Assembly: GCA_964568885.1 (NCBI GenBank)
Contig: CAZMSF010000015.1
Location: 1 to 26,995 of the forward strand
DNA length: 26,995 bases
Reading direction: 5' to 3'
From: JAUSNA01 sp964568885
GTDB taxonomy: Bacteria > Patescibacteriota > Microgenomatia > Levybacterales > GWA1-39-11
Part shown: in pieces, positions 15,311 to 23,024 of the stretch
Numbering within the stretch: the first letter of the stretch is position 1
Layout of the letters: each line of letters starts with the position of its first letter
Translations under genes and position numbers: made by a program
The notes under the pieces: generated by a model
What the model was told of the DNA's origin: nothing
What the model saw: only the letters and a program-made list of their open reading frames with translations
Database searches by the model: none

Positions 15311-16210
15311 ATGAAGGTTTCTGTTGTTATTACTACTTTTAATTCCGAAGCGACAATTGAAGATACGTTAAAGTCCGTTGAAAATATTGCAAACGAGATA
15401 ATAGTAGTCGATGGGACTTCTACCGACGGCACAGTCAAAATCGTTTCAAAATATACGAACAGGATTTTTATCAGAGAAAATTATTTAATGCTTAACAAAA
15501 ACAAAAATTTCGGATTTGAAAAAGCTCAGTCCGAATGGATTTTGTGTCTCGATTCCGATGAAAGAGTAACTCCGGAATTAACCAATGAGATCTTGAACTT
15601 GCCTGAAAATATAGGGACGGATGGTTACTTTATTCCACGAAAGAATATCATTTTTGGGAAGTGGATTGAGCACACCGGGTGGTATCCCGATCCGCAATTA
15701 AGACTTTTTAGAAAAGACAGGGGAAGATTTGCGGAAAAACATGTCCATGAATTCATCGATGTTAAAGGAAAAATAGAGACACTAAATTCTCCATTGACGC
15801 ACTTAAATTACGATTCTATTGATCAATTCCTCAACAAAATGGTCAGGACATATACGGTTTCGGAAGCAGAAAATATGGTAGAGAAAGGTTATAAATATAA
15901 TCCTTTCGATATTGTGAGGATGCCGCTTTCTGAATTCTTAAAACGATATTTCGCTGAAGAAGGATATAAAGACGGTATGCACGGCCTGGTTCTTTCGATA
16001 CTTATGGCATTCTACCATCTTGTTGTTTTTGTCAGACTTTGGGAAATGAATAAGTATCCGACCATTGAGAGTACGGATGAACTCTTTGACAAAGGAAGTA
16101 AGACTATTATGAAAGAAATCAAGTATTGGATAATAAAGAAAAAAATTGATAATGAATCAAATGTTTTCAAAAAACATGCACTTAGAATAAAAAGGAAAAT
16201 TTCTTCTTAA
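15311..16210 (+). CDS. GT2 glycosyltransferase, WaaE/KdtX-like
   Basis: This 299-residue soluble GT-A enzyme has VSVVITTFNSE (residues 3-13), IVVDGTSTDG (31-40), KNKNFGFEKAQSEWIL and the metal site LDSDE (80-84). WYPDPQLRLFRKD and KHVHEF follow, the arrangement of the WaaE-type beta-1,4-glucosyltransferase branch of GT2. It would add a sugar to a lipid-linked or surface glycan precursor in the cytoplasm. The C-terminal part (DGMHGLVLSILMAFYHLVVF) is amphipathic to hydrophobic and may associate with the membrane. Its stop shares one base with the next ATG. The gene at 17124 is a paralogue, and this copy shows what its assembly gap has lost. Confidence 0.85.
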   Translation: MKVSVVITTFNSEATIEDTLKSVENIANEIIVVDGTSTDGTVKIVSKYTNRIFIRENYLMLNKNKNFGFEKAQSEWILCLDSDERVTPELTNEILNLPENIGTDGYFIPRKNIIFGKWIEHTGWYPDPQLRLFRKDRGRFAEKHVHEFIDVKGKIETLNSPLTHLNYDSIDQFLNKMVRTYTVSEAENMVEKGYKYNPFDIVRMPLSEFLKRYFAEEGYKDGMHGLVLSILMAFYHLVVFVRLWEMNKYPTIESTDELFDKGSKTIMKEIKYWIIKKKIDNESNVFKKHALRIKRKISS

Positions 16211-17121
16211 TGCAAAAAATAATAATTTCAATTCTCCATTACAATAATAGCAAAGATACAATAAATTGTTTAAAGTCATTAACTGGCTTGGTGCTTTCCG
16301 GGCTCGAGATAGAGACCTTTGTTTTGGATAATGGGTCGAAGGATGGACTTACTCTTAATATTTCGGATTTTTCGAAAATCAACCTTACCGTTCTTAAGAA
16401 TCCCAAAAATTCCGGATTTACCGGTGGACATAATTTGGTTTACGAGAAAGTGCAAGACAAAGAATTCGATTTTTTTCTTCTTCTCAATAACGACAGTATC
16501 ATGGAGTCGCATTGTCTAAAAATATTGACGGAAAAAATGGACACTAATGGTATAGGAGCAGTTGTTCCGAAAATATATTTTACGAAAGGCATGGAGTTTC
16601 ATAAAAACAAGTATGAGAAAAATGAGTTGGGGAAGGTTTTTTGGTACGCAGGGGGATATGTGGATTGGAACAATGTTCAAAGTAAACACAGGGGAGTAGA
16701 TGAGGTAGATAAGGGACAATACGATGAGGAATGTGAGATAGATTTTGCCACCGGCGCATGTTTGCTTTTGAAAAAAGAAGTAATAAGACAAATTAAACTC
16801 TTTGATGAACGGTATTTTCTCTATTTTGAAGACGCGGATTTAAGTCAAAGAATTTTAAAAGCAGGCTACAAAATCTTATTCGAACCGAAAGCTATATTAT
16901 GGCACAACAACGCGGGTTCGTCGGGTTCCGGTTCTTCACTCCATGATTATTATTTGACGAGAAACAGGATGCTTTTTGGAATGAAGCATGCGTCTCTTAA
17001 GATGAAGGCCCATTTGGTGAGGGAGAGTATAAAATTATTGACAACCGGTAGGCAATGGCAAAAGAAGGGAATTCAGGATTTTTATCTTCAGAAATTCGGG
17101 GCAGGTAGCTTCCGACCATAA
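16210..17121 (+). CDS. GT2 glycosyltransferase, rhamnosyltransferase (WbbL)-like
   Basis: This 303-residue soluble GT-A enzyme has ISILHYNNSKDT at the N-terminus, VLDNGSKDG (38-46), NSGFTGGHN (67-75), LLLNNDS with Asp95 as the metal-binding residue, then ATGACLLLKKEV and FDERYFLYFEDADLSQR, whose Glu-Asp is the probable catalytic site. This order is typical of the WbbL/RfbN rhamnosyltransferase-like group, although the sugar cannot be fixed from sequence. The start overlaps the preceding stop by one base and two bases separate its stop from the next gene, so three GT2 enzymes form a tight translational run behind the flippase. Confidence 0.85.
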   Translation: MQKIIISILHYNNSKDTINCLKSLTGLVLSGLEIETFVLDNGSKDGLTLNISDFSKINLTVLKNPKNSGFTGGHNLVYEKVQDKEFDFFLLLNNDSIMESHCLKILTEKMDTNGIGAVVPKIYFTKGMEFHKNKYEKNELGKVFWYAGGYVDWNNVQSKHRGVDEVDKGQYDEECEIDFATGACLLLKKEVIRQIKLFDERYFLYFEDADLSQRILKAGYKILFEPKAILWHNNAGSSGSGSSLHDYYLTRNRMLFGMKHASLKMKAHLVRESIKLLTTGRQWQKKGIQDFYLQKFGAGSFRP

Positions 17122-17123
17122 TT

Positions 17124-17714
17124 ATGCTAGATCTTACCGTGGTTATTATCAGCAAAAATGATGCAGATGTGATTGGTGATGCTATCAAATCTGTTAATGG
17201 ATTTGTAAAAGAAGTAGTGGTGGTTGATGCAAGCACTGACAATGAAACTGAGAAGATATCGCAAAAAAATGGGGCAAGGGTAGTCAGACATCCATTTAAG
17301 AATTTTTCCGACCAAAGAAATTTTGGGATTTTNNNNNNNNNNNNNNNNNNNNNNNNNNNNNNNNNNNNNNNNNNNNNNNNNNNNNNNNNNNNNNNNNNNN
17401 NNNNNNNNNNNNNNNNNNNNNNNNNNNNNNNNATCATTCACCTGACACATAGAAACCTTTCGCAAATGCTAAAAAAAACAAATGAATGGTCGGAATACGA
17501 AGCGAAGCTTCGTTTTGACGCTGCACACCCACGCCTTGCTCCTTGGAGATTTTTGAGAGTAATGATGACCGAATTTATGAAGTCTTACATTACGAATAAA
17601 GGATATAAAAATGGAACGTACGGGCTTATTGAGGCAATATACCAGTCTTTTTCTATATTTATTACCTATGCAAAATTGTGGGAATTGCAGGAACGAGTGG
17701 AGAGAAAAGCTTAG
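17124..17714 (+). CDS. GT2 glycosyltransferase, WaaE-like, catalytic centre lost in an assembly gap
   Basis: The N-terminal 69 residues carry DLTVVIISKND (3-13) and VVVVDASTDN (31-40) and stop at QRNFGI. The C-terminal part resumes after 100 N with HLTHRNLSQML and ends with a segment like the paralogue at 15311. The left and right parts align one to one with residues 1-69 and 162 onward of that paralogue, so about 92 codons are missing, including the expected DxDE metal site. The literal 196-residue translation is therefore too short; the real protein is probably about 255-260 residues. I treat it as a normal gene broken by assembly, not a pseudogene. Its stop overlaps the stop of the convergent DUF5652-like gene by four bases. 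Confidence 0.8.
   Translation: MLDLTVVIISKNDADVIGDAIKSVNGFVKEVVVVDASTDNETEKISQKNGARVVRHPFKNFSDQRNFGIXXXXXXXXXXXXXXXXXXXXXXXXXXXXXXXXXXIIHLTHRNLSQMLKKTNEWSEYEAKLRFDAAHPRLAPWRFLRVMMTEFMKSYITNKGYKNGTYGLIEAIYQSFSIFITYAKLWELQERVERKA
17333..17432. other. Assembly gap (100 N), real missing sequence
   Basis: Exactly 100 N with no overlap between flanks. Collinear comparison with the WaaE-like paralogue at 15311 predicts about 274 missing bases. Confidence 0.9.
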
Positions 17715-17962
17715 TTACCTCTTTTTATCCAAGACTTAATTTCCGGAATGGTCATTCTTTTTTTTGCGAACCAAAAAAGATATATCAACTCAACGATACC
17801 AAGGTCATTAAAAGGGACTAAAATAAATAAAACAATAAACCAGTTTCTTTGTTTTAGCTGTGAAGTTCTCCATAAAGCAACTCCTTTCCAAAAAAACTGC
17901 CACAATGTCAAAAGGATGATTACGCCTATGATGATTGGATCAGGAGCTGCAGTTTTTCTCAT
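17711..17962 (-). CDS. Small membrane protein, DUF5652-like
   Basis: This 83-residue protein has two hydrophobic segments: residues about 9-25 (PIIIGVIILLTLWQFFW) and about 40-65. KGVALWRTSQLKQRNWFIVLF and the later GIVELIYLFWFAKKR match the pattern of DUF5652, a small two-helix membrane family common in CPR genomes and of unknown function. The C-terminus is basic (IKSWIKRGN). ATG 17962 lies six bases after a TGGTACATT extended -10 motif. It is the only minus-strand gene in the second half of the window and splits the glycan run into two blocks. Its final bases overlap the stop of the plus-strand glycosyltransferase. Confidence 0.75.
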   Translation of the reverse strand: MRKTAAPDPIIIGVIILLTLWQFFWKGVALWRTSQLKQRNWFIVLFILVPFNDLGIVELIYLFWFAKKRMTIPEIKSWIKRGN

Positions 17963-17968
17963 TGGATA

Positions 17969-17977
17969 AATGTACCA
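17969..17977 (-). promoter_or_regulatory. Extended -10 promoter for the DUF5652-like gene, leaderless spacing
   Basis: The minus strand reads TGGTACATT (TGn plus TACATT, four of six matches), ending six bases before ATG 17962. It lies in the 75-base divergent intergenic region shared with the GT4 gene. Confidence 0.4.
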
Positions 17978-18014
17978 TAGCGGCCAGTTTTATGCAATAA
18001 TTTAGAATATGAGG

Positions 18015-18020
18015 TACAAT
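18015..18020 (+). promoter_or_regulatory. Likely -10 element for the second plus-strand operon
   Basis: TACAAT (five of six matches) lies 17 bases before ATG 18038 in the divergent intergenic region. No clear -35 is seen. This mRNA would have a short leader carrying GGAC about eight bases before the start, unlike the leaderless-type starts elsewhere. Confidence 0.35.
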
Positions 18021-18037
18021 TCTCGTGGACGGCTTAT

Positions 18038-19105
18038 ATGAATATCGGAATTTATTCGCCCTATCTCGATACTCTGACTGGAGGAGAAAAATACATATTT
18101 ACAGCAGCATCCTGTCTGGCTCTCGAGCACAAAGTGACAATTTTTTGGGACGACCCTTCAATACTCGACAAGGCATCCGAAAAATTTAAAGTTGATCTCT
18201 CTAAGGTATCAGTCTCACGAAATATATTTGATAAGAACACCGGTTTGGTCAAAAGATTCTTCTCTACCCTAAGCTATGATAGAATTTTCTATCTCTCGGA
18301 CGGGAGTATCCCAATAGTAGGAGCAAAAAAACTTTTCTTGCATTTTCAATTTCCCGTTGAATGGGTAAATTCCAATAGTTTTTTATTTCTTTTTAAAAGA
18401 TCAAGAGTTGCGAAGATAATATGCAATTCCCACTTTACGAAAAAGTATATCGATAAAAAGTTTAATACAAAAAGTTTTGTACTTTTTCCACCTGCAACCA
18501 TAAATAGAGAACCCATATCAAAAAAGGCAAATATTATACTTACAGTCGGTAGGTTCAGCATGCTTCCGAACGGTAAGGATTTTAAAAAGCTGGAGCTTCT
18601 CGTAGATGCATTCAAACAATTTCAAAAAAAGAGATTAAAGGGATGGAAGTTGGCTATTGTTACAAGTGTCAGACCTGAGCAAGAAGAGAGATTTGAAGAT
18701 TTTAAGAAAAAAGCAAAAAGCGGATATATATCCATATATAAAAATGCAACATTTGAGGAAATAACAAGGTTGTACTCGGAGGCAAAAATTTATTGGCATG
18801 CAGCAGGATATGGTGAGAATTTGGAAAAGTATCCTGAGAGGGCGGAACATTTTGGGATTTCAACTGTTGAAGCGATGTCTCACGGTGCCGTGCCGATAGT
18901 TATCAATGCCGGCGGTCAGACTGAAATAATAAAGCAAGGAGAAAACGGGTTCTTGTGGGAAACAGAAGATCAGCTCGTTGAATTAACGCATAAGGTTGTT
19001 ATTGATAAAGAATTATTTGCGAAGATTTCCGAAAGCGCTTTTTCATCTGCCAATAATTTTTCAACAGAAAGATTTTGCGAGGAGCTTAATCATTTGATAT
19101 GGTAA
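18038..19105 (+). CDS. GT4 family glycosyltransferase (GT-B fold)
   Basis: This 355-residue retaining glycosyltransferase has an N-terminal acceptor domain starting MNIGIYSPYLDTLTGGEKY with the family's Gly-Gly-Glu loop, ICNSHFTKKYI in the middle, and the donor-binding domain from ILTVGRF. The donor site is the clear part: AEHFGISTVEAMSHGAVPIV holds the two glutamates of the E-x7-E motif, followed by GGQTEII and GENGFLW. It would add a sugar to a cytoplasmic lipid-linked intermediate; the arrangement resembles ALG11/ALG2-like mannosyltransferases, but the substrate is unknown. It is the first gene of the second block. Its stop overlaps the next start by seven bases. Confidence 0.87.
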   Translation: MNIGIYSPYLDTLTGGEKYIFTAASCLALEHKVTIFWDDPSILDKASEKFKVDLSKVSVSRNIFDKNTGLVKRFFSTLSYDRIFYLSDGSIPIVGAKKLFLHFQFPVEWVNSNSFLFLFKRSRVAKIICNSHFTKKYIDKKFNTKSFVLFPPATINREPISKKANIILTVGRFSMLPNGKDFKKLELLVDAFKQFQKKRLKGWKLAIVTSVRPEQEERFEDFKKKAKSGYISIYKNATFEEITRLYSEAKIYWHAAGYGENLEKYPERAEHFGISTVEAMSHGAVPIVINAGGQTEIIKQGENGFLWETEDQLVELTHKVVIDKELFAKISESAFSSANNFSTERFCEELNHLIW

Positions 19106-21336
19106 AAAAAATAAAAAAATCTGCCATCCTCCTCCTTTTAGCTTTACTTATTATTATTTTCTATTCACCATTCCTTCTCTTCTTCAAACTACCGATTCCA
19201 TCAGACACAATAATAGGTTTGTACCACCCATATCGGGACTATTATGCAAAAACTTATCCAAATGGGATTCCATTCAAAAATTTTCTTATAACAGACCCGA
19301 TTAGGCAAACGTATATATGGAAGGAGCTTGCGGTAGACATGTGGCGTGACGGAAAAGTTCCTATTTGGAACCCATATGAAATGGCAGGAAAACCATTGCT
19401 CGCTAATTTTCAGACATCGGCCTTCTATCCGTTCAATGTAATCTTTTTTTTGCGGCCATTTTACTTATCGTGGTCGATTTTTATAGTGCTTCAGACTTTG
19501 ATGGCAGGTATATTTATGTACGCATATCTTTTCAACCTCAAATTGAAAAAACAGGCTGCCCTAGTGGGAGCAACGGTATTTTGTTTTTGCAGTTTTTCAG
19601 TGAGCTGGCTTACGTGGGGAAATATATTACATACCGCTTTATGGTTACCTTTGGTTCTATTCTCTATTGATAGAATTTGTTCAGCGAGAAGCAAAAAATG
19701 GTACCTACTCCTAATCGCATCTCTCGCAATGTCTTTCCTTGCGGGGCATCTGCAGACTTTTTTCTACCTATTCATATTGGGATTTGCTTACTTTTTTTAC
19801 AGATGGTTTTTGTTCAAAAAAAGCCGCAAAATTTTGGCAGGTTACGCAATTTCCCTCTCCGTTTTCTTTTGTGTAATCATCTTTCAATTGATACCTACCG
19901 TACAATTTTTGCTTCTTTCTTCCCGAAGTATCGATCAGAATTTCCGGATAGTCGAGGGTTGGTTTATCCCATGGGTGAATCTGACCCAAATCATTGCGCC
20001 GGATTTTTTTGGCAATCCGGCAACTCTCAATTATTGGGGAACGTGGAATTACGGAGAACTTACAATTTATGTTGGGATGCTGCCGCTTATTCTAGCCATT
20101 TTCACGATTCATAAAAAAACGAAAGACACGATTTTCTATTGGTTTGTCTTTTTAGTTTCGCTTTTGTTTTCGCTTCCAACCGGGTTATCGAGTTTGCCGT
20201 TTCTTTTTAATGTACCCTTTATATCAACAGCCCAACCGACACGCTTGATATTTCTCATTACATTTTCTCTTGCCGTTCTTGCGGCTTTCGGTTTTGATTT
20301 CCTATTTGAAAGAAAGAAGCAAGTCCTTAAATTTTTCATCCCTTTAATAATCGTGGGTTTGGCTATTGTTGCATTATGGGGAGTGGTATTTTTGAAACTC
20401 CCATTTATTTTCCAAAAAACCGATGACATCATAACAGCGAAACGCAATCTTCTTTTTCCGACAACACTATTTGTTTTTAGCTGTATTTATATCGGAATGT
20501 TTTATTTTCTCAAAAATAAAAAATGGGATGTGCTGCTTTTTATTGCCGGATTTTTACTGATTGCAATTGATTTGTTTCGCTTCGGTCAAAAATTCACTCC
20601 CTTTACAAGTTCTTCGTATCTCTATCCGGATACAGCAATAATCCGGTTTTTAAAGGAACAGAAAACAATATTTCGTGTGGCCGGTACGGATAGGCGGATT
20701 ATGCCTCCGAATTTTTACTCGCATTATAAACTGCAGACAATTGAAGGCTATGATCCACTGTACCTTAAAAACTATGCGGAATTTATTTCAATTCTTGAAA
20801 GAAATCGGCCCGACATTTCAACCCCTTTTGGGTTTAATAGAATTATTACACCGCAAAACTATAATTCTCCGCTTTTTGATTTATTGAACGTAAAATATGT
20901 TTTGTCATTTGATGACATCAAATCCGATAAATTAACAAAGATAATGGAAGAAGGTTCAATAAAACTTTATTTGAATACAAAAAGTCAAAACAGAGTGTTT
21001 TTTGTAAGAGAAGTATTGAGTGTTGATGATGATGCGAGCGCATTGTTTGGTCACGACCTGGCCAATACGGCAATACTTTTCGATAATGCAACTCAGTCTC
21101 AGCAAAATCTAAGTGTAGGTTCGGTAGTTATAAACAAATATAGTGAAAACGAAATTCTTCTCACAACGGAAAATTCGGGCAATGGCTTTCTTGTCCTGAC
21201 AGACGTGTATTATCCAACGTGGCACGCTTTTATTGATGGAAAGGAGACGAGAATAATTCCTACAGACCACACATTTAGGGGATTGTTCGTTCCGGCAGGC
21301 AAACATATTATAATGTTTAAAGACTCGTTATTCTAA
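19099..21336 (+). CDS. YfhO-family polytopic membrane protein
   Basis: This 745-residue membrane protein has the N-terminal YfhO pattern: helix, Ser35-Asp36 in LPIPSDTIIG, TDPIRQTYIW (65-74) and IWNPYEMAGKPLLANFQ (89-105), then about twelve further hydrophobic segments. A long soluble outer domain (from about residue 495) follows, ending in YYPTWHAFIDGKETRIIP. In Bacillus and Listeria, YfhO relatives act as GT-C glycosyltransferases that modify lipoteichoic acid from lipid-linked sugars, so a similar outer-face transfer role is plausible. Most YfhO proteins end in a last membrane helix; here the protein ends soon after the beta-domain at KDSLF, so that helix seems to be missing. ATG 19099 overlaps the GT4 gene by seven bases. 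Confidence 0.82.
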   Translation: MVKKIKKSAILLLLALLIIIFYSPFLLFFKLPIPSDTIIGLYHPYRDYYAKTYPNGIPFKNFLITDPIRQTYIWKELAVDMWRDGKVPIWNPYEMAGKPLLANFQTSAFYPFNVIFFLRPFYLSWSIFIVLQTLMAGIFMYAYLFNLKLKKQAALVGATVFCFCSFSVSWLTWGNILHTALWLPLVLFSIDRICSARSKKWYLLLIASLAMSFLAGHLQTFFYLFILGFAYFFYRWFLFKKSRKILAGYAISLSVFFCVIIFQLIPTVQFLLLSSRSIDQNFRIVEGWFIPWVNLTQIIAPDFFGNPATLNYWGTWNYGELTIYVGMLPLILAIFTIHKKTKDTIFYWFVFLVSLLFSLPTGLSSLPFLFNVPFISTAQPTRLIFLITFSLAVLAAFGFDFLFERKKQVLKFFIPLIIVGLAIVALWGVVFLKLPFIFQKTDDIITAKRNLLFPTTLFVFSCIYIGMFYFLKNKKWDVLLFIAGFLLIAIDLFRFGQKFTPFTSSSYLYPDTAIIRFLKEQKTIFRVAGTDRRIMPPNFYSHYKLQTIEGYDPLYLKNYAEFISILERNRPDISTPFGFNRIITPQNYNSPLFDLLNVKYVLSFDDIKSDKLTKIMEEGSIKLYLNTKSQNRVFFVREVLSVDDDASALFGHDLANTAILFDNATQSQQNLSVGSVVINKYSENEILLTTENSGNGFLVLTDVYYPTWHAFIDGKETRIIPTDHTFRGLFVPAGKHIIMFKDSLF

Positions 21337-21337
21337 T

Positions 21338-22276
21338 ATGAACGTTGACATAATAATCCCAAATTATAATGGTTCCCACTTAATTAAAAAAAACGTCCCG
21401 GGAGTTTTAAAAGCTTTTGAAAAGTACAACGGAAAACTGATTGTTGTTGATGACGGTTCCAGACAAGAAGAAAGAAATGCATTAAGGGAAATTATTGACA
21501 TTTTTCAGAAAGATACAGATATCATCAAATATATCGAGCATGAGAAAAATCTGGGATTTTCCTCAGCCGTTAATACTGGTGTCAAAAATTCTGAAGCAAA
21601 ATACGTAGTTCTTCTGAATTCGGACGTTGTCCCATCACTTAATTTTTTGCAAAGTCCCATAGAGAGACTTGAGCATGACAACACCCTTTTTGCAGTAGGA
21701 TGCATGGACGAAAGCGTTGAGGGTGAAAAAAAGGTGTTACGGGGACGAGGGTTAGCGCGTTGGCGAAAAGGGATGTTGGAACATTTTAGAGGTGAAGTTG
21801 ACCGGGAAGACACTTTTTGGGTTTCAGGTGGAAGCGCTGTGTTTAGGAGAGAACTGTATCAAAAATTTGGCGGAATGGATGAAATTTATAACCCTTTTTA
21901 TTGGGAAGACATCGATTTATCCTACCGGGCGCAAAAAAGTGGATACAGAATAGTTTTTGATAGCGCATCAACTGTTGTTCATGTTCATGGAGAGGGGGCT
22001 ATAAAGAAAAATTTTAAGAATGATAAAGTAACGTACACCGCATACCGTAATCAGTTCATATTTATATGGAAAAACATTACGGATTTTCGCTTATTATTCA
22101 GCCATTTCATGTATCTTCCTATTCATATTTTGGGCGCTGTAAAAAGAGGAGACATAAATTTTTTTAAAGGTTTTTTTCTTGCGCTTAAAAGACTGCCTGC
22201 TATAATTAATAGAAGGCAAAAACAGAAAAGATATTATAAGCTTTCGGATGCCGACGTTATTAAGAATATTTCATGA
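21338..22276 (+). CDS. GT2 glycosyltransferase, rhamnosyltransferase-like
   Basis: This 312-residue GT-A enzyme has VDIIIPNYNGS (3-13), IVVDDGSRQ with Asp38-Asp39, KNLGFSSAVN, VLLNSDVVP with Asp96 at the metal site, and WVSGGSAVFRRELYQ followed by FYWEDIDLSYR with the probable catalytic Glu-Asp. The C-terminal stretch (about 230-275) has hydrophobic segments near LLFSHFMYLPIHILG and may attach to the membrane. It begins one base after the YfhO-family stop and its own stop overlaps the following start (ATGA), so it is translated together with a DPM1-like enzyme. The donor sugar cannot be read from sequence. Confidence 0.85.
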   Translation: MNVDIIIPNYNGSHLIKKNVPGVLKAFEKYNGKLIVVDDGSRQEERNALREIIDIFQKDTDIIKYIEHEKNLGFSSAVNTGVKNSEAKYVVLLNSDVVPSLNFLQSPIERLEHDNTLFAVGCMDESVEGEKKVLRGRGLARWRKGMLEHFRGEVDREDTFWVSGGSAVFRRELYQKFGGMDEIYNPFYWEDIDLSYRAQKSGYRIVFDSASTVVHVHGEGAIKKNFKNDKVTYTAYRNQFIFIWKNITDFRLLFSHFMYLPIHILGAVKRGDINFFKGFFLALKRLPAIINRRQKQKRYYKLSDADVIKNIS

Positions 22277-23004
22277 GTAATTCAAATCTTCGCAGTCTCT
22301 CTATTGTCATTCCCGCATATAATGAAGAAAAAACAGTGGGTATTGTGCTCGATCAACTGAGGGAGCTTAAAATTCCCGGATTTGAAAAAGAAGTTATTGT
22401 CGTAGATGACGGTTCGAAGGATAGAACGGCAAAGATAGTAAATGAGAAAGAGAAAACATTCAAGGGATTGAGGCTTATAGTACACGCAAAAAATAAAGGA
22501 AAAGGGGCCGCTGTTATTACCGGATTGAATAGTGCGACCGGGGATGTATTGATGATACAAGATGCGGATTTGGAATATGACCCAAATGACATCCCCCGCC
22601 TGATTGAACCAATAGCATTGGGGAAGGAGCAGGTTGTCTATGGTTCAAGATTGCGGAAAAAACCGGTTCTTTTTGGAAAGAATAAAACACCTTTCCTTCT
22701 TCATTTTTTCGGAAATAAATTTTTGAGCTTCTTAACGACGATAATGTACGGAAGAACAGTGTCGGATATGGAAACGTGCTATAAGGCTTTTTCCAAAAAA
22801 TCCCTGGAAGGAATTGTATTAAAGTCACGGACATTCGATTTTGAACCTGAAATTACGGCAAAAATTTTAAAGAAGAAAATTGATATCTTTGAAATCGATA
22901 TTGACACAAAACCGAGAAGTTACGAGGAGGGGAAGAAGCTACATACCTTCAGGGACGGATTTAAAGCTTTGTGGACGCTTTTGAAGTATCGTTTTACCGA
23001 TTAG
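22273..23004 (+). CDS. GT2 polyprenyl-phosphate sugar synthase, DPM1-like
   Basis: This 243-residue soluble enzyme carries LSIVIPAYNEEKT (9-21), VVDDGSKDRT with Asp45-Asp46, NKGKGAAVITG, and the metal site QDADLEYDP with Asp97 and Asp99. MIQDADLEYDP and VYGSR are textbook for the bacterial and archaeal DPM1/DPG synthase group. The family-typical MetC-YKAF and FDFEPEITAKI segments follow (YKAFSKKSL, then RTFDFEPEI). It would make polyprenyl-phosphate mannose or glucose for the GT-C enzymes that follow immediately. It is the third such enzyme in the window and the one closest to the family consensus. Confidence 0.88.
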   Translation: MSNSNLRSLSIVIPAYNEEKTVGIVLDQLRELKIPGFEKEVIVVDDGSKDRTAKIVNEKEKTFKGLRLIVHAKNKGKGAAVITGLNSATGDVLMIQDADLEYDPNDIPRLIEPIALGKEQVVYGSRLRKKPVLFGKNKTPFLLHFFGNKFLSFLTTIMYGRTVSDMETCYKAFSKKSLEGIVLKSRTFDFEPEITAKILKKKIDIFEIDIDTKPRSYEEGKKLHTFRDGFKALWTLLKYRFTD

Positions 23005-23024
23005 CTGTGAAGTTTCAACACGCA

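Noticed and set aside
19677..20114. Plus-strand open frame of 145 codons within the YfhO-family gene
   Set aside because: It overlaps the well-supported YfhO-family frame for its whole length and shows no recognisable motif.
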